Source: Bacteroidales bacterium (lineage in GTDB: Bacteria; Bacteroidota; Bacteroidia; Bacteroidales; F082). From it: a stretch of 64,000 nucleotides of DNA. The notes under the pieces were generated by a model. It ran no database searches. It was not told where the DNA came from and saw only the letters and a list, made by a program, of their open reading frames with translations. The translations under genes and the position numbers were made by a program. The stretch is taken from positions 62,001 through 126,000 of the forward strand of contig JAFPUN010000021.1 in NCBI GenBank assembly GCA_017395365.1, written 5' to 3'. Of the stretch, positions 16,308 through 24,577 are shown piece by piece; the stretch's first letter is position 1, and each line of letters starts with the position of its first letter.

Positions 16308-18989
16308 TTATCGCACCACAAATTTCTGCGTTTCGCCTGCAAAGGTAATAAAATACATGCCTTGAGGCAATGACGAAACATTAATTTGTTGGTTATCAGC
16401 GGTGATATTGCCTGAAAGGACGGTTTGGCCCACCAGATTGGTGATATGGTAGGTTTCCGCTGGTAGAGACGGTGTGCACACCGTCTCTACAAACAAAACG
16501 CCATTGGTAGGATTAGGATAAACCGTGAAGGGCCCTGCGGCCCCTGAGCCTGTCGAAGGGCCGTCCTCCTCAATCCCATGCAATTCATCATAAATCGCAT
16601 CGCAGTCCTCGTCGCCGTATTTGAACACCAATTCGTCCTCAACCCAATAGCAGCGCAAGCCTTCCACACGGAGGCCATCGCCATTGTTCATTAGCCGCTC
16701 GGGGAAGAAACTCGTCAGGTGGCCGATGCCGCACACGATGTCGCCGCTGAAGTAGTCGTCCGCGTCGCTGACGTGCAGCATCCTATAGGTTTTGCCCTCG
16801 TATTCAAAGGTTTCCACCGAATTAACATGCATGATGAGCGTTTCCGTGCCGACCTTAATCGTCCAACTGTCGCCTTCTTGGGCACCAAAGTCGTACAGCA
16901 CGGTAAATTCTTCCAAAGTCTTGTTCCACCAATACACTTTGCCGTCGCGCTCATAGACATATTCGTGCGTCACATCTTGATGCAAATCCTTGTCGTAAAG
17001 CGTATTGATTTTCACAAGGATATGTGTCGGCTCGTCTTGGACAATAGTATCACCCGCCTGATACATATATTGGTAGGTGATGCTGCCGTTCTCGTTCTCG
17101 ATTTCGTAGTACCATTCGTTACCAATGGGGCTGAAGAGCATAGTGCCGTCAATATCAACACCGATGGCACCGAAATCCCCAATGGAAGTATGAACAATGA
17201 TACTTGTCGACACAAAAGCATGAAAAGGGAATGGCTCTCTGCATTTTAGGCTGCCTCGCAAATAGTCGCCATAGTTTTCCAAGGTCACGGGAAGCGGGGC
17301 TTCGGTGGTGATTTCAAGATAATCTGTACCTATTTCCTCGATTCCGGTAATCGTGATGGGTTGCGACCATTCTGCATTGACCAGACTAAATTGGTGTGGC
17401 TCGTATGAATCAAGCCTGTAGTAAGGCAAGTATGCAATCAGCCCAAAACTAATTGCGGCTTCGTCAATCATAAGGATGACTTCATCTTCGCCTTCGGTGG
17501 AAACAATGTGAATCGGTGCCACAATGTACTCGCTGCGTTTTGCCATAGGTTCAACGAGGTTGGTAAGGTAAGTATGAAGTACAATGTCTTCTCCCACTTG
17601 AAGCGTGATGGGCAGAATATCTTCTATGTCAATATATCCATAAGCAGGGTCATAGTGGTTGATTGCTACGATGGAGTCGTCTGCATATACCTCCGAAATG
17701 ACAACTTCATGGTCGGTGACATTCAAGATAGTAAAGGAGTTTTGGTATTGGTACATTTCCGTAACCCACAGCGTATCAGGCGTAATCACCAATTCGCCGC
17801 TGCCAGGTGTGAGTCCTCCAATAATATGTATGTACGGAGTACTTCCTTGACCCAGAGAGCTTTCGCAATAGATATTGACATTGGTTGTATTTTCCGGGAA
17901 GTTGACCAAGGTAGCGGATACATTAAGCGACTCGTGAGGCGGGATTACATATGGAAGAGTGTGTGAAGGAATCAGCGCAAGATAGTCAGTGCCGGCTTCG
18001 TAAAGCTCATAGATTGTGATGCTCTCCAAGGCGTTGGTGTTATACAAGTAGAAGTCCTGAGTCAATGGAGAGTTTTCATCGAAAGTAAGTCCTTGCATTG
18101 GCATCCACAACAAACCCTCGTCCCAAGCTTCCTCATTGACCCTAACGGTGACTTGCCTGTTGCCTATCGAAGTGGCAATGTTGACATGGTAAGTGTTATA
18201 GCCCTTATATCCGACACCGTTCACTTCCACTTCCACATTCATGGTTGCATTGGGCTGCAAAGTACGGGGCAAACCTCCATAAGAGAGAAGCACCACATTG
18301 TCATCAGGTTCCACATTGATGGATGAAATGGTGACAGCCGCGTCGGTTTGGTTGTAAATAGTGAAAGTTTGCGGCACGAAAGGCTCTTCAAAGGTCAAAG
18401 TGCTCGGCGCAACCACCAGACTGCCTTGCTGTATAGTCCCATCAATTTGAATATCATCAACGCAAATAGCAGATTGTCCAGAACAATAGTGGTGACGAAT
18501 GGCGACATAGACCTCTTGACCTGTATAAGCAGAAAGGTCGACAGTGAACTCGTACCAATTGCCCTGACGGTTTCCCGCATCTTTGGCGGTTAAAGTCCAA
18601 TCATGCAAGAGCGTGAAAGCCAGCGGGTCATCGTTGACTGTCGTTGAGATGGAAACTCCAAAATGCTCTGCACAATAGATTTCATCCAAAGCACAAACAA
18701 AGAAATTGATAACGGGCCATTCATTCAAAACCAATCGTGGAGAAACAAGATACTCATCTGGTGTAAGAGGTTCGCCCGTGGCATAGTCCTTAGAATAAGC
18801 CATCACCATCCCATTGGAATTGTGGCCCATTCCGCCTATGGAAGGTTCCCAATTATGGCCGTCGTCGTCGCCATCGAGTGTGGTCCAGCCTTGAAGGGTA
18901 CCGTCTTCAAAGTCGTAATGGAGGCTTTGCGCCACGCCACCAAGAACGAAGCCAGCCAAAATCGCTATAGTTAATACTAATCTTTTCAT
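16308..18989 (-). CDS. Secreted T9SS cargo protein with choice-of-anchor J-like domain
   Basis: An 893-residue protein; ATG 18989 (MKRLVLTIAILAGFVLGGVAQ) gives a clean signal peptide. Residues about 22-180 resemble a MAM/choice-of-anchor J jelly roll (YDFEDGTLQGWTTLDGDDDGHNW, EYLVSPRLVL, VYVAIRHHYCSGQSAICVDDIQI). Beta-sandwich repeats with the LTFxxPFxPQTFTIYN pattern follow. From about residue 628 comes a module almost identical to that of the next upstream gene. A GPSTGSG linker is encoded by a dispersed repeat, and the type A sorting domain (VYPNPTNGVLF ... KFVVR) contains a 28-nt palindrome. No catalytic motif is recognised; a surface adhesin or binding protein is an inference. It starts 35 bases after the stop of its paralogue, probably in one operon. 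Confidence 0.8.
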   Translation of the reverse strand: MKRLVLTIAILAGFVLGGVAQSLHYDFEDGTLQGWTTLDGDDDGHNWEPSIGGMGHNSNGMVMAYSKDYATGEPLTPDEYLVSPRLVLNEWPVINFFVCALDEIYCAEHFGVSISTTVNDDPLAFTLLHDWTLTAKDAGNRQGNWYEFTVDLSAYTGQEVYVAIRHHYCSGQSAICVDDIQIDGTIQQGSLVVAPSTLTFEEPFVPQTFTIYNQTDAAVTISSINVEPDDNVVLLSYGGLPRTLQPNATMNVEVEVNGVGYKGYNTYHVNIATSIGNRQVTVRVNEEAWDEGLLWMPMQGLTFDENSPLTQDFYLYNTNALESITIYELYEAGTDYLALIPSHTLPYVIPPHESLNVSATLVNFPENTTNVNIYCESSLGQGSTPYIHIIGGLTPGSGELVITPDTLWVTEMYQYQNSFTILNVTDHEVVISEVYADDSIVAINHYDPAYGYIDIEDILPITLQVGEDIVLHTYLTNLVEPMAKRSEYIVAPIHIVSTEGEDEVILMIDEAAISFGLIAYLPYYRLDSYEPHQFSLVNAEWSQPITITGIEEIGTDYLEITTEAPLPVTLENYGDYLRGSLKCREPFPFHAFVSTSIIVHTSIGDFGAIGVDIDGTMLFSPIGNEWYYEIENENGSITYQYMYQAGDTIVQDEPTHILVKINTLYDKDLHQDVTHEYVYERDGKVYWWNKTLEEFTVLYDFGAQEGDSWTIKVGTETLIMHVNSVETFEYEGKTYRMLHVSDADDYFSGDIVCGIGHLTSFFPERLMNNGDGLRVEGLRCYWVEDELVFKYGDEDCDAIYDELHGIEEDGPSTGSGAAGPFTVYPNPTNGVLFVETVCTPSLPAETYHITNLVGQTVLSGNITADNQQINVSSLPQGMYFITFAGETQKFVVR
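16463..16490. repeat. 28-nt palindrome, copy 3, inside a sorting-domain CDS
   Basis: Perfect palindrome with core GTGTGCACAC. In frame at codon position 1, it encodes VETVCTPSL. Confidence 0.92.
16544..16558. repeat. CTTCGACAGGCTCAG dispersed repeat, in CDS
   Basis: The 15-nt word on the minus strand encodes part of the GPSTGSG linker just before the sorting domain. Other copies are at 19261-19275, 29780-29821 (as an inverted pair) and 57373-57387. Confidence 0.85.
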
Positions 18990-19024
18990 AGTTGTATGTT
19001 TTTGATTGTTATCTTTTACCACGA

Positions 19025-22000
19025 TTAACGCACCACAAATTTCCGCGTCTCGCCTGCAAAGGTAATGAAATACATGCCTTGAGGCAATGACGAAACATTA
19101 ATTTGTTGGTTATCAGCGATGATATTGCCTGAAAGGACGGTTTGACCCATCAGATTGGTGATATGGTAGGTCTGGTCTGGTAGAGACGGTGTGCACACCG
19201 TCTCTACAAACAAAACACCGTTGGTAGGATTAGGATAAACCGTGAAGGTCCCTGCGGTTCCTGAGCCTGTCGAAGGGCCGTCCTCCTCCACACCGTGTAC
19301 CTCCGAATAAATCGCGTCGCAGTCCTCGTCGCCGTATTTGAACATCAGTTCGCCCTCATTCCAATAGCAACGCATACCTTCCACGCGCATTCGGTCGCCG
19401 TCGCCCATCAACCTTTCGGGGAAGAAACTGGTGAGGTGGCCGATGCCGCACACAATGTTGCCGCTGAAGAGGTCTTCGGGGTCGCTCACACGCAGCATCC
19501 GATAGGTTCTGCCTTCGTATTCGATTTCTTCCACTGCGTCCACATGCATGTCGAGGGTTCTTGTGCCGACTTTAATTTCCCATGAGTCGCCCACTTCGGC
19601 TTCATAGTCATACAGCACGGTGAACTCTTCCAAAGTCTTGTTCCACCAATATAGTTTGCCATCGCGCTCGTAGACATATTCGTGTGTCACCTCGTCGCGT
19701 AATCCCTTGTCGTAAAGCGTGTTGATTTTCACGAGGATATGTGTGGGCTCGTCTTGCACAATGGTATCGCCAGCCTGATACATATATTGGTAGGTGATGC
19801 TGCCATCCTCGTTCTGGATTTCGTAGTACCACTCGAATTGAGGTTGTTGTGGCTGGTTGCCAGGCACATAATCGCAATCATAATCGCCTTCGTGATACAG
19901 CAATTCACCATCTTCAAGGTAGCATCTCATATATTCGTAGTCTGCCCCACAGATGATTCCACAAGAACCCCAATTAGGGAACAAACCTTTTTCATACCCT
20001 ATTCCGTCGATAATTTTGCCTTCAAAGACAACGTTGTCCAAGTTATCGGCATAATATCCCGCCACATATTGAGTGCGGTAGGTTCGATTATTCCATGTCA
20101 CATTGTCAACACTTTGAACCGTAACCAAAAACGAACATTCTTCTATATCGCAATACCATGATTCCCCTGCTTCAGCATTAAAATCATACAACACCGTAAA
20201 TGCGTCATTGGCTTGATTGTACCAATATACGATATCGTCCTCCTCATACACATAATCATAGAGATCTATTACACTGCAAGTGTGTCCTTGCACTTCCTCA
20301 ACGCCGCTCACAGTTCTATTAATGTAAGAGAAAGGCGGTTCCGTAATCGGCCCTTGTGACAACACATGGAAATACCACTCCGCCCCTTGGGGAGCAAACG
20401 ATGCAAGTGTACCATCACTGTTCATCACGCAATCTTCAAACTCCTCGTTGTCCCAAACCAGGTTGCTGTTCTCGTGATAGCACAAGAGTTGAATGTATGC
20501 TCCAACCATCGCTTCATAGCCACTATTCAAGAAACCATAAGTGCTTCCAACGCCTTCAATCCAATATTCTTCCACTTCACCTATAGTGCCATCTTCATAA
20601 TACTCTGCCAATCCCAACATTCGTCTCATATTGCCATTTACTTGTACTTCGGATTCTTCCAACACCCCCAACTTTTGACCAATCCAATTCACGGTGACAG
20701 TGTCGCCCATAGTCAAGTTGAAATCGTAAAGTAGCACTTCATCTTGGTAGTTTTGGGCTACTTTCCTACGATAATACACCTTTCGGTTTTCTTCGCGAAC
20801 CGCCCCTGCAATTCTTTTGGAATCATACACATCTTCCTTCCAAACAAGTTTATAGTCTACACCATCCAAGGTAATGTTATCCCTAATGCTTTGTATTTCA
20901 GTATGATAATCATTTGGCCAATTCACCGAATTGATGTAAACCACATTCCATTTCTGGCGGTTGTTGTCCGCTTGAACCAAGGGGAAATAGTCAAGAAAAT
21001 GTGGGTTCTTGTAAAGCAGTTCCTCGTCCTGCCAAACCTCCACCAAACGGTATTCTGGCCCGTTGTCAGGCTCATCCTGAATGGGATACAACAGACTATG
21101 GGTGCTTCCTATGCCTTCAATCCATTGCCATTCATAAGGATTCCCATTGTCGCAATTATTGCCAAACCAAAGCACCTTCCTTGTGCTGCCGTTGAGTTGC
21201 ATTTCGGCGGTATCAAATACGACATGAGGTGTTAGACCAATCGTCTGGAACACATCGCATACCGAAAGCGAGAAATCGTAAAGGGGATATTCGGTGTTTG
21301 CCTCACAATCATAATGCAAGGGCCACGGGGCATAAATGGCATCTACAAACGACATGAAATAGCATTTGCCGTCCTCGTCCTCACGGATGCCGCCGAAGCA
21401 CTCGCCTTCTATGGGATAGCCCAGATGAGAGCAATTGATGACTTTCTTGTAAGCCGTCTCGTTCACCACCGTATCGCCCTTGATGCCCAACTGGTAATAG
21501 GTGGAGTCCTCATACATGGAGCGGTAGAACTGCACCCATGCCGTGTTTTCCAGGGGGAAGTTCCCTAGGATATGATCCGCATCGCGAACGCTCTTCCAAT
21601 ACTCTCCTCCTCCGTCGAAATACAGATGGTTGTCATATCCTTTGAAAAGACGAGGATTTTCGCCGCCTGGAGCTATATCAACAAGGGGAAGGTGCTCTCC
21701 TAACTCGGTGAAATGCTCGCCATGGTCGATGGAATAGGAAAGAACAGCCTGAAGTCCCATGAAGTGAGGCGTGTACACAATTCCATCATCGCTGATGGCC
21801 AAGCTCGTTCCATCAAATAAATAGAAGCCCGGAATATGCTGGAAACCAACACTACTTCCATCGGCATTATAGCCACAAGCCACCACATTTCCCTCAGGGT
21901 CGAAAGCCATGTCATTAATGCTAATGCCTTCAGCGGCAACGAGTTCCCAGTTTTGGATATCTGACAAAGTAGAATGATAAATGCCGACGATATTCATTAT

Positions 22001-22552
22001 GTAGTAGGCGACGCTGACATACACATCGCCATTTTCGTTGACCAAAAGGTCGCTGACGGATTCAGAGTTTTCGAGAAAATCAAGAATCCACCCATCCCAT
22101 GTCTCGCCACCGTCAAGAGTATAGGAGATTTCCCCGTTTTCAGCCCAAACCACCATAATGTCGTTAGTTGGAACGCAAAGGCCTGCTTTATCAGGCATTG
22201 CACATGAGGAAATTGACGGGGTTTGCTGCCATGTGTCGCCGTTATCGTCGGAATACACTACGGTCTGTTGGTTATCATTAAAGACACAGATTCTTCCTTC
22301 AGGGCTAACCGCAAAGCATGACGAATTAATATGACCAATAAAACCTGTTTCTTGGCCTAATACAGTCTGCCACGACTCGCCATCGTCTAGCGACCGCGAC
22401 AATGTGCCATATTCACCATAGGCAAAGATGCTTCCATCGGGAGCGGCACCTATTATTCCGGTGCCATTGATGGGCTTCCAAATGTTTTCTTGCGCCTCAA
22501 GGATGCCAAGGCAGCCGAGGCAAAGGATGATGATTGATACTAATTTTTTCAT
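19025..22552 (-). CDS. Large secreted T9SS cargo protein with BNR-like and repeated modules
   Basis: An 1175-residue protein with signal peptide MKKLVSIIILCLGCLGILEAQ. Residues about 25-320 form a beta-propeller-like region with BNR/sialidase-type Asp-box repeats (SLDDGESWQTV, YSDDNGDTWQQT, TLDGGETWDGW, SIDHGEHFTEL). About four related modules follow (near 335-510, 520-700, 720-890, 905-1085), each with a pattern like KVYY/W...LLYDFxxxxGDxW...(W)IxGIGxxxG. The last is near-identical to that of the downstream paralogue. A GPSTGSG repeat-encoded linker and the type A sorting domain end the protein. No sialidase arginine triad could be identified, so enzymatic activity is not claimed. The function is unknown; surface exposure is inferred. 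Confidence 0.8.
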   Translation of the reverse strand: MKKLVSIIILCLGCLGILEAQENIWKPINGTGIIGAAPDGSIFAYGEYGTLSRSLDDGESWQTVLGQETGFIGHINSSCFAVSPEGRICVFNDNQQTVVYSDDNGDTWQQTPSISSCAMPDKAGLCVPTNDIMVVWAENGEISYTLDGGETWDGWILDFLENSESVSDLLVNENGDVYVSVAYYIMNIVGIYHSTLSDIQNWELVAAEGISINDMAFDPEGNVVACGYNADGSSVGFQHIPGFYLFDGTSLAISDDGIVYTPHFMGLQAVLSYSIDHGEHFTELGEHLPLVDIAPGGENPRLFKGYDNHLYFDGGGEYWKSVRDADHILGNFPLENTAWVQFYRSMYEDSTYYQLGIKGDTVVNETAYKKVINCSHLGYPIEGECFGGIREDEDGKCYFMSFVDAIYAPWPLHYDCEANTEYPLYDFSLSVCDVFQTIGLTPHVVFDTAEMQLNGSTRKVLWFGNNCDNGNPYEWQWIEGIGSTHSLLYPIQDEPDNGPEYRLVEVWQDEELLYKNPHFLDYFPLVQADNNRQKWNVVYINSVNWPNDYHTEIQSIRDNITLDGVDYKLVWKEDVYDSKRIAGAVREENRKVYYRRKVAQNYQDEVLLYDFNLTMGDTVTVNWIGQKLGVLEESEVQVNGNMRRMLGLAEYYEDGTIGEVEEYWIEGVGSTYGFLNSGYEAMVGAYIQLLCYHENSNLVWDNEEFEDCVMNSDGTLASFAPQGAEWYFHVLSQGPITEPPFSYINRTVSGVEEVQGHTCSVIDLYDYVYEEDDIVYWYNQANDAFTVLYDFNAEAGESWYCDIEECSFLVTVQSVDNVTWNNRTYRTQYVAGYYADNLDNVVFEGKIIDGIGYEKGLFPNWGSCGIICGADYEYMRCYLEDGELLYHEGDYDCDYVPGNQPQQPQFEWYYEIQNEDGSITYQYMYQAGDTIVQDEPTHILVKINTLYDKGLRDEVTHEYVYERDGKLYWWNKTLEEFTVLYDYEAEVGDSWEIKVGTRTLDMHVDAVEEIEYEGRTYRMLRVSDPEDLFSGNIVCGIGHLTSFFPERLMGDGDRMRVEGMRCYWNEGELMFKYGDEDCDAIYSEVHGVEEDGPSTGSGTAGTFTVYPNPTNGVLFVETVCTPSLPDQTYHITNLMGQTVLSGNIIADNQQINVSSLPQGMYFITFAGETRKFVVR
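19180..19207. repeat. 28-nt palindrome, copy 4, inside a sorting-domain CDS
   Basis: Perfect palindrome identical to copy 3. It starts at codon position 1 of Val1116 and encodes VETVCTPSL. Confidence 0.92.
19261..19275. repeat. CTTCGACAGGCTCAG dispersed repeat, in CDS
   Basis: Same 15-nt word as 16544-16558, encoding the GPSTGSG linker of the 1175-residue cargo protein. Confidence 0.85.
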
Positions 22553-22596
22553 AGGTCTAATTATTTGATTGTTAATTATTTGATTTCATTTTTCTG

Positions 22597-22715
22597 CTAC
22601 TGGCTACTGGCTCTTGGCCTTTGGCAGTTCCCCTTTGTTCAAGAGATTGCGGGTCTGCGCCCGCAATGAGGCTCTGTGGGGGATCTGCCAGAAGCCAGAG
22701 GCCAAAAGCCAGAAG
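22597..22715. repeat. Imperfect inverted repeat rich in TGGCT/AGCCA words
   Basis: The outer halves (22597-22626 and 22685-22715) are imperfect reverse complements built of ACTGGCT/AGCCAGA words. The centre holds a hairpin GATTGCGGG-N-CCCGCAATGA (22643-22669), related to one arm of the 90-nt elements. A similar word-built element lies at 63703-63830. Confidence 0.6.
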
Positions 22716-24188
22716 CTACACAGCATTCACAATTTCTTCAAAACTTCTATTATCATCCCCAAGGTCCATCTTCATCTGTTTTATGCGGGTTTTGCGTTTG
22801 TAGTAAGAGTCGGTCTGCGTGTCCAACAGGATGGAAATCACTTGGTTGGAGAAACCGTTCTTGGAGAGGCAGCAGATGCGCACATCCCACTTGCTGAGTT
22901 TAGGATAGAGTTGCAACAGCCGCTGCGAGAAGCCGTCGAAGACCAAGTCGGTGAGGCTGATGAAGTCGTTCCAATCGTTGTCGGTCAGCTCGAAGTTGAG
23001 CGAGTCGTTGTTCACTTCTTCCGTGAGGGCTTGCGCGGTAGTCATAATCTTGTTTCGCGTCAAGATTTTCTGGATCGACATCAAATCCTTCGGTGGAAGG
23101 GTCTGCTGCTGGCGGCGTAGTTCATCGTTGGTGCGGATCAGGTTCTCCATGTCGCTCACCAACTCGTGGATGCGGTTTTGGTCGCGCTCCACCAGCCGCC
23201 CGAAATGCTCCATCTCCAGTTTGTGGTCGCTGATTTTCTTCCTCACAATCAAGAGGATGACGAGCAAGGCAATCACTGCCAAGGCGATAATTAGATAGAG
23301 TTTCAGGTCGCGGGTGCGGTGCAAGCTCTCCAACTCGCTCTGCTGGGCTTTCAACTCGTATTCCGCCTTGATTCTTTGCATGGTCTCGCTGGAGTGCTCC
23401 GCGTCGGCTTGCACCAAGTTATCAGAAAAAAGCGTGTGGTATTTCACCGCTTGTTGGTAGTCGCCCTCGCTGTAGGCGATGGCGTAAAGTGTTTGATACA
23501 CCGACATTTTCAGTCCGGCACGCTCGCTGCGGAGGGCTTGGTTTAAGTAGGACTTCGCTTTCTCGTTTTCGCGCGTGTAATAATAAAGGATACCCAAGGT
23601 CATGTGGGCGATGTCGGTGTCATTGTCGTTGAGGCCGATTTCCAAGGCTTGGTTGACGCTCTCGATGCCTTTGGCGAAGTTGCCTGTCTCCATATAGTAG
23701 TCGCGGCCCATCTCGAGATAGAGGTCAGCGAGCATGGCTTGGTCGTTGATGAAGGTGGCCACGCGGAAAGCCGAGTCGTAATATTGCTTGGCTTGGGTGT
23801 ATTGCTCCTGCGCCCGCACCGCCCGACCGCTGTTGCGGTAGGCGTTCATCATGCCTGTGGAGTCGGCGGCCTGCCTAAAACAAGTCAGTGCCTGTTGGTG
23901 TTGCTTGAAGGCATCCTCGAAAAGGCCGTGCTTGAGGTACATGGCGCCGAGGTTGTCGCAGAGTTGGCCTTCCAATTGGATGGTCTCGGCCGTCTTGTCC
24001 GAACGCTGCACGAGTTCCAGCCCTTGCAGAAACTTCTCGGCGGCCTCTTCGGAACGGCGTTGCTCACGCAGTTGCACACCTTCATCATATAATGCTTGGG
24101 CCTGTTCCAAGCGCTTCGTTGGGCTGTCGCAGGAAGCCAGCGCGAGGACTGCGGTGATTAGGATTAGTGGTTTCAAGTATGTTTTCAT
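22716..24188 (-). CDS. TPR-repeat lipoprotein with transmembrane helix and C-terminal HTH-like domain
   Basis: A 490-residue protein. ATG 24188 (MKTYLKPLILITAVLALASC) gives a lipoprotein signal with lipobox LASC and Cys20. The 43-residue longer reading is the 90-nt palindromic element translated and is rejected. About six TPR-like helix pairs span residues 20-290. A hydrophobic helix (YLIIALAVIALLVILLIV, near 300-320) is followed by a coiled-coil stretch with ELRRQQQ. A C-terminal domain (about 400-490) has LSKWDVRICCLSKNGFSNQVISILL, reminiscent of the helix-turn-helix end found in Bacteroidota TPR regulators. The likely role is signal sensing or transcriptional control from the membrane, but lipobox plus internal helix makes topology uncertain. 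No adjacent target is obvious. Confidence 0.75.
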   Translation of the reverse strand: MKTYLKPLILITAVLALASCDSPTKRLEQAQALYDEGVQLREQRRSEEAAEKFLQGLELVQRSDKTAETIQLEGQLCDNLGAMYLKHGLFEDAFKQHQQALTCFRQAADSTGMMNAYRNSGRAVRAQEQYTQAKQYYDSAFRVATFINDQAMLADLYLEMGRDYYMETGNFAKGIESVNQALEIGLNDNDTDIAHMTLGILYYYTRENEKAKSYLNQALRSERAGLKMSVYQTLYAIAYSEGDYQQAVKYHTLFSDNLVQADAEHSSETMQRIKAEYELKAQQSELESLHRTRDLKLYLIIALAVIALLVILLIVRKKISDHKLEMEHFGRLVERDQNRIHELVSDMENLIRTNDELRRQQQTLPPKDLMSIQKILTRNKIMTTAQALTEEVNNDSLNFELTDNDWNDFISLTDLVFDGFSQRLLQLYPKLSKWDVRICCLSKNGFSNQVISILLDTQTDSYYKRKTRIKQMKMDLGDDNRSFEEIVNAV

Positions 24189-24232
24189 AGTCATTCTACT
24201 TTTTGACTCGGAACTTCCATCTTCACCCAAAA

Positions 24233-24322
24233 CCGTCATTGCGGGCTTGACCCGCAATCTCCCAAGCGAAAGGAGTATGTCTTCGCGATCGGGAGATGGC
24301 GGATGCTCCTCCGCCATGACGG
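24233..24322. repeat. 90-nt four-way palindromic element, copy B
   Basis: Inverted copy of 13309-13398. It has outer stem CCGTCAT/ATGACGG, the same two side hairpins, and inner-stem sequence ATCTCCC/GGGAGAT. The central loop differs (AAGCGAAAGGAG... against AAGCACGGAG...). It lies in the leader of the TPR lipoprotein gene. Confidence 0.85.
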
Positions 24323-24366
24323 TGTAAAGTGTAAAGGTAGTTTCCCTGGTCCTTTATCCGTCATTG

Positions 24367-24374
24367 CAAAAATA
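24367..24374 (-). promoter_or_regulatory. TAnnTTTG -7 box (TATTTTTG) upstream of the TPR lipoprotein
   Basis: Minus strand, 178 bases before the ATG at 24188. If used, the whole 90-nt element would be in the 5' untranslated leader. Confidence 0.45.
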
Positions 24375-24420
24375 TAGCAAAAAAACATTTGTCAAGAGGC
24401 ATGAGGCTCCCCATGGGGCC

Positions 24421-24512
24421 ATGTCCCTACTTTTTTGGATTGTCCTTATCTGATTATCCTGTGTATCAGCAATATAGTAGTCGACCACAAAAGCCGATGT
24501 CCCTACTTTTTT
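24421..24512. repeat. Direct repeat pair ATGTCCCTACTTTTTT
   Basis: Two 16-nt copies (24421-24436 and 24497-24512) about 60 bases apart. The 389-base gap 24189-24577 holds no gene: only the 90-nt element, this pair, a -7 box and the rng terminator. Confidence 0.75.
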
Positions 24513-24513
24513 A

Positions 24514-24553
24514 TGCAAAAAAAGCCGTCCCAAACGATAATGGGACGGCTTTT
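24514..24553 (-). terminator. Intrinsic terminator of rng
   Basis: Arms AAAAGCCGTCCCA (24520-24532) and TGGGACGGCTTTT (24541-24553), with a T run on the minus strand. It starts 24 bases past the rng stop. Confidence 0.88.
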
Positions 24554-24577
24554 CGAGGTTTTTCTGGCAGCACTTCC

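Larger units (their letters stand above)
16308..17115. repeat. About 800-bp coding module shared with 19025-19830
   Basis: The 3' ends of the two adjacent cargo genes encode near-identical modules of about 268 residues, from WYYEIxNExGSITYQYMY to the C-terminal KFVVR. Protein identity is far above that of the upstream parts. This suggests recent duplication or gene conversion. Confidence 0.85.

Noticed and set aside
24189-24317. 43-residue N-terminal extension of the TPR lipoprotein
   Set aside because: Encoded by the repeat; the lipoprotein signal begins at ATG 24188.
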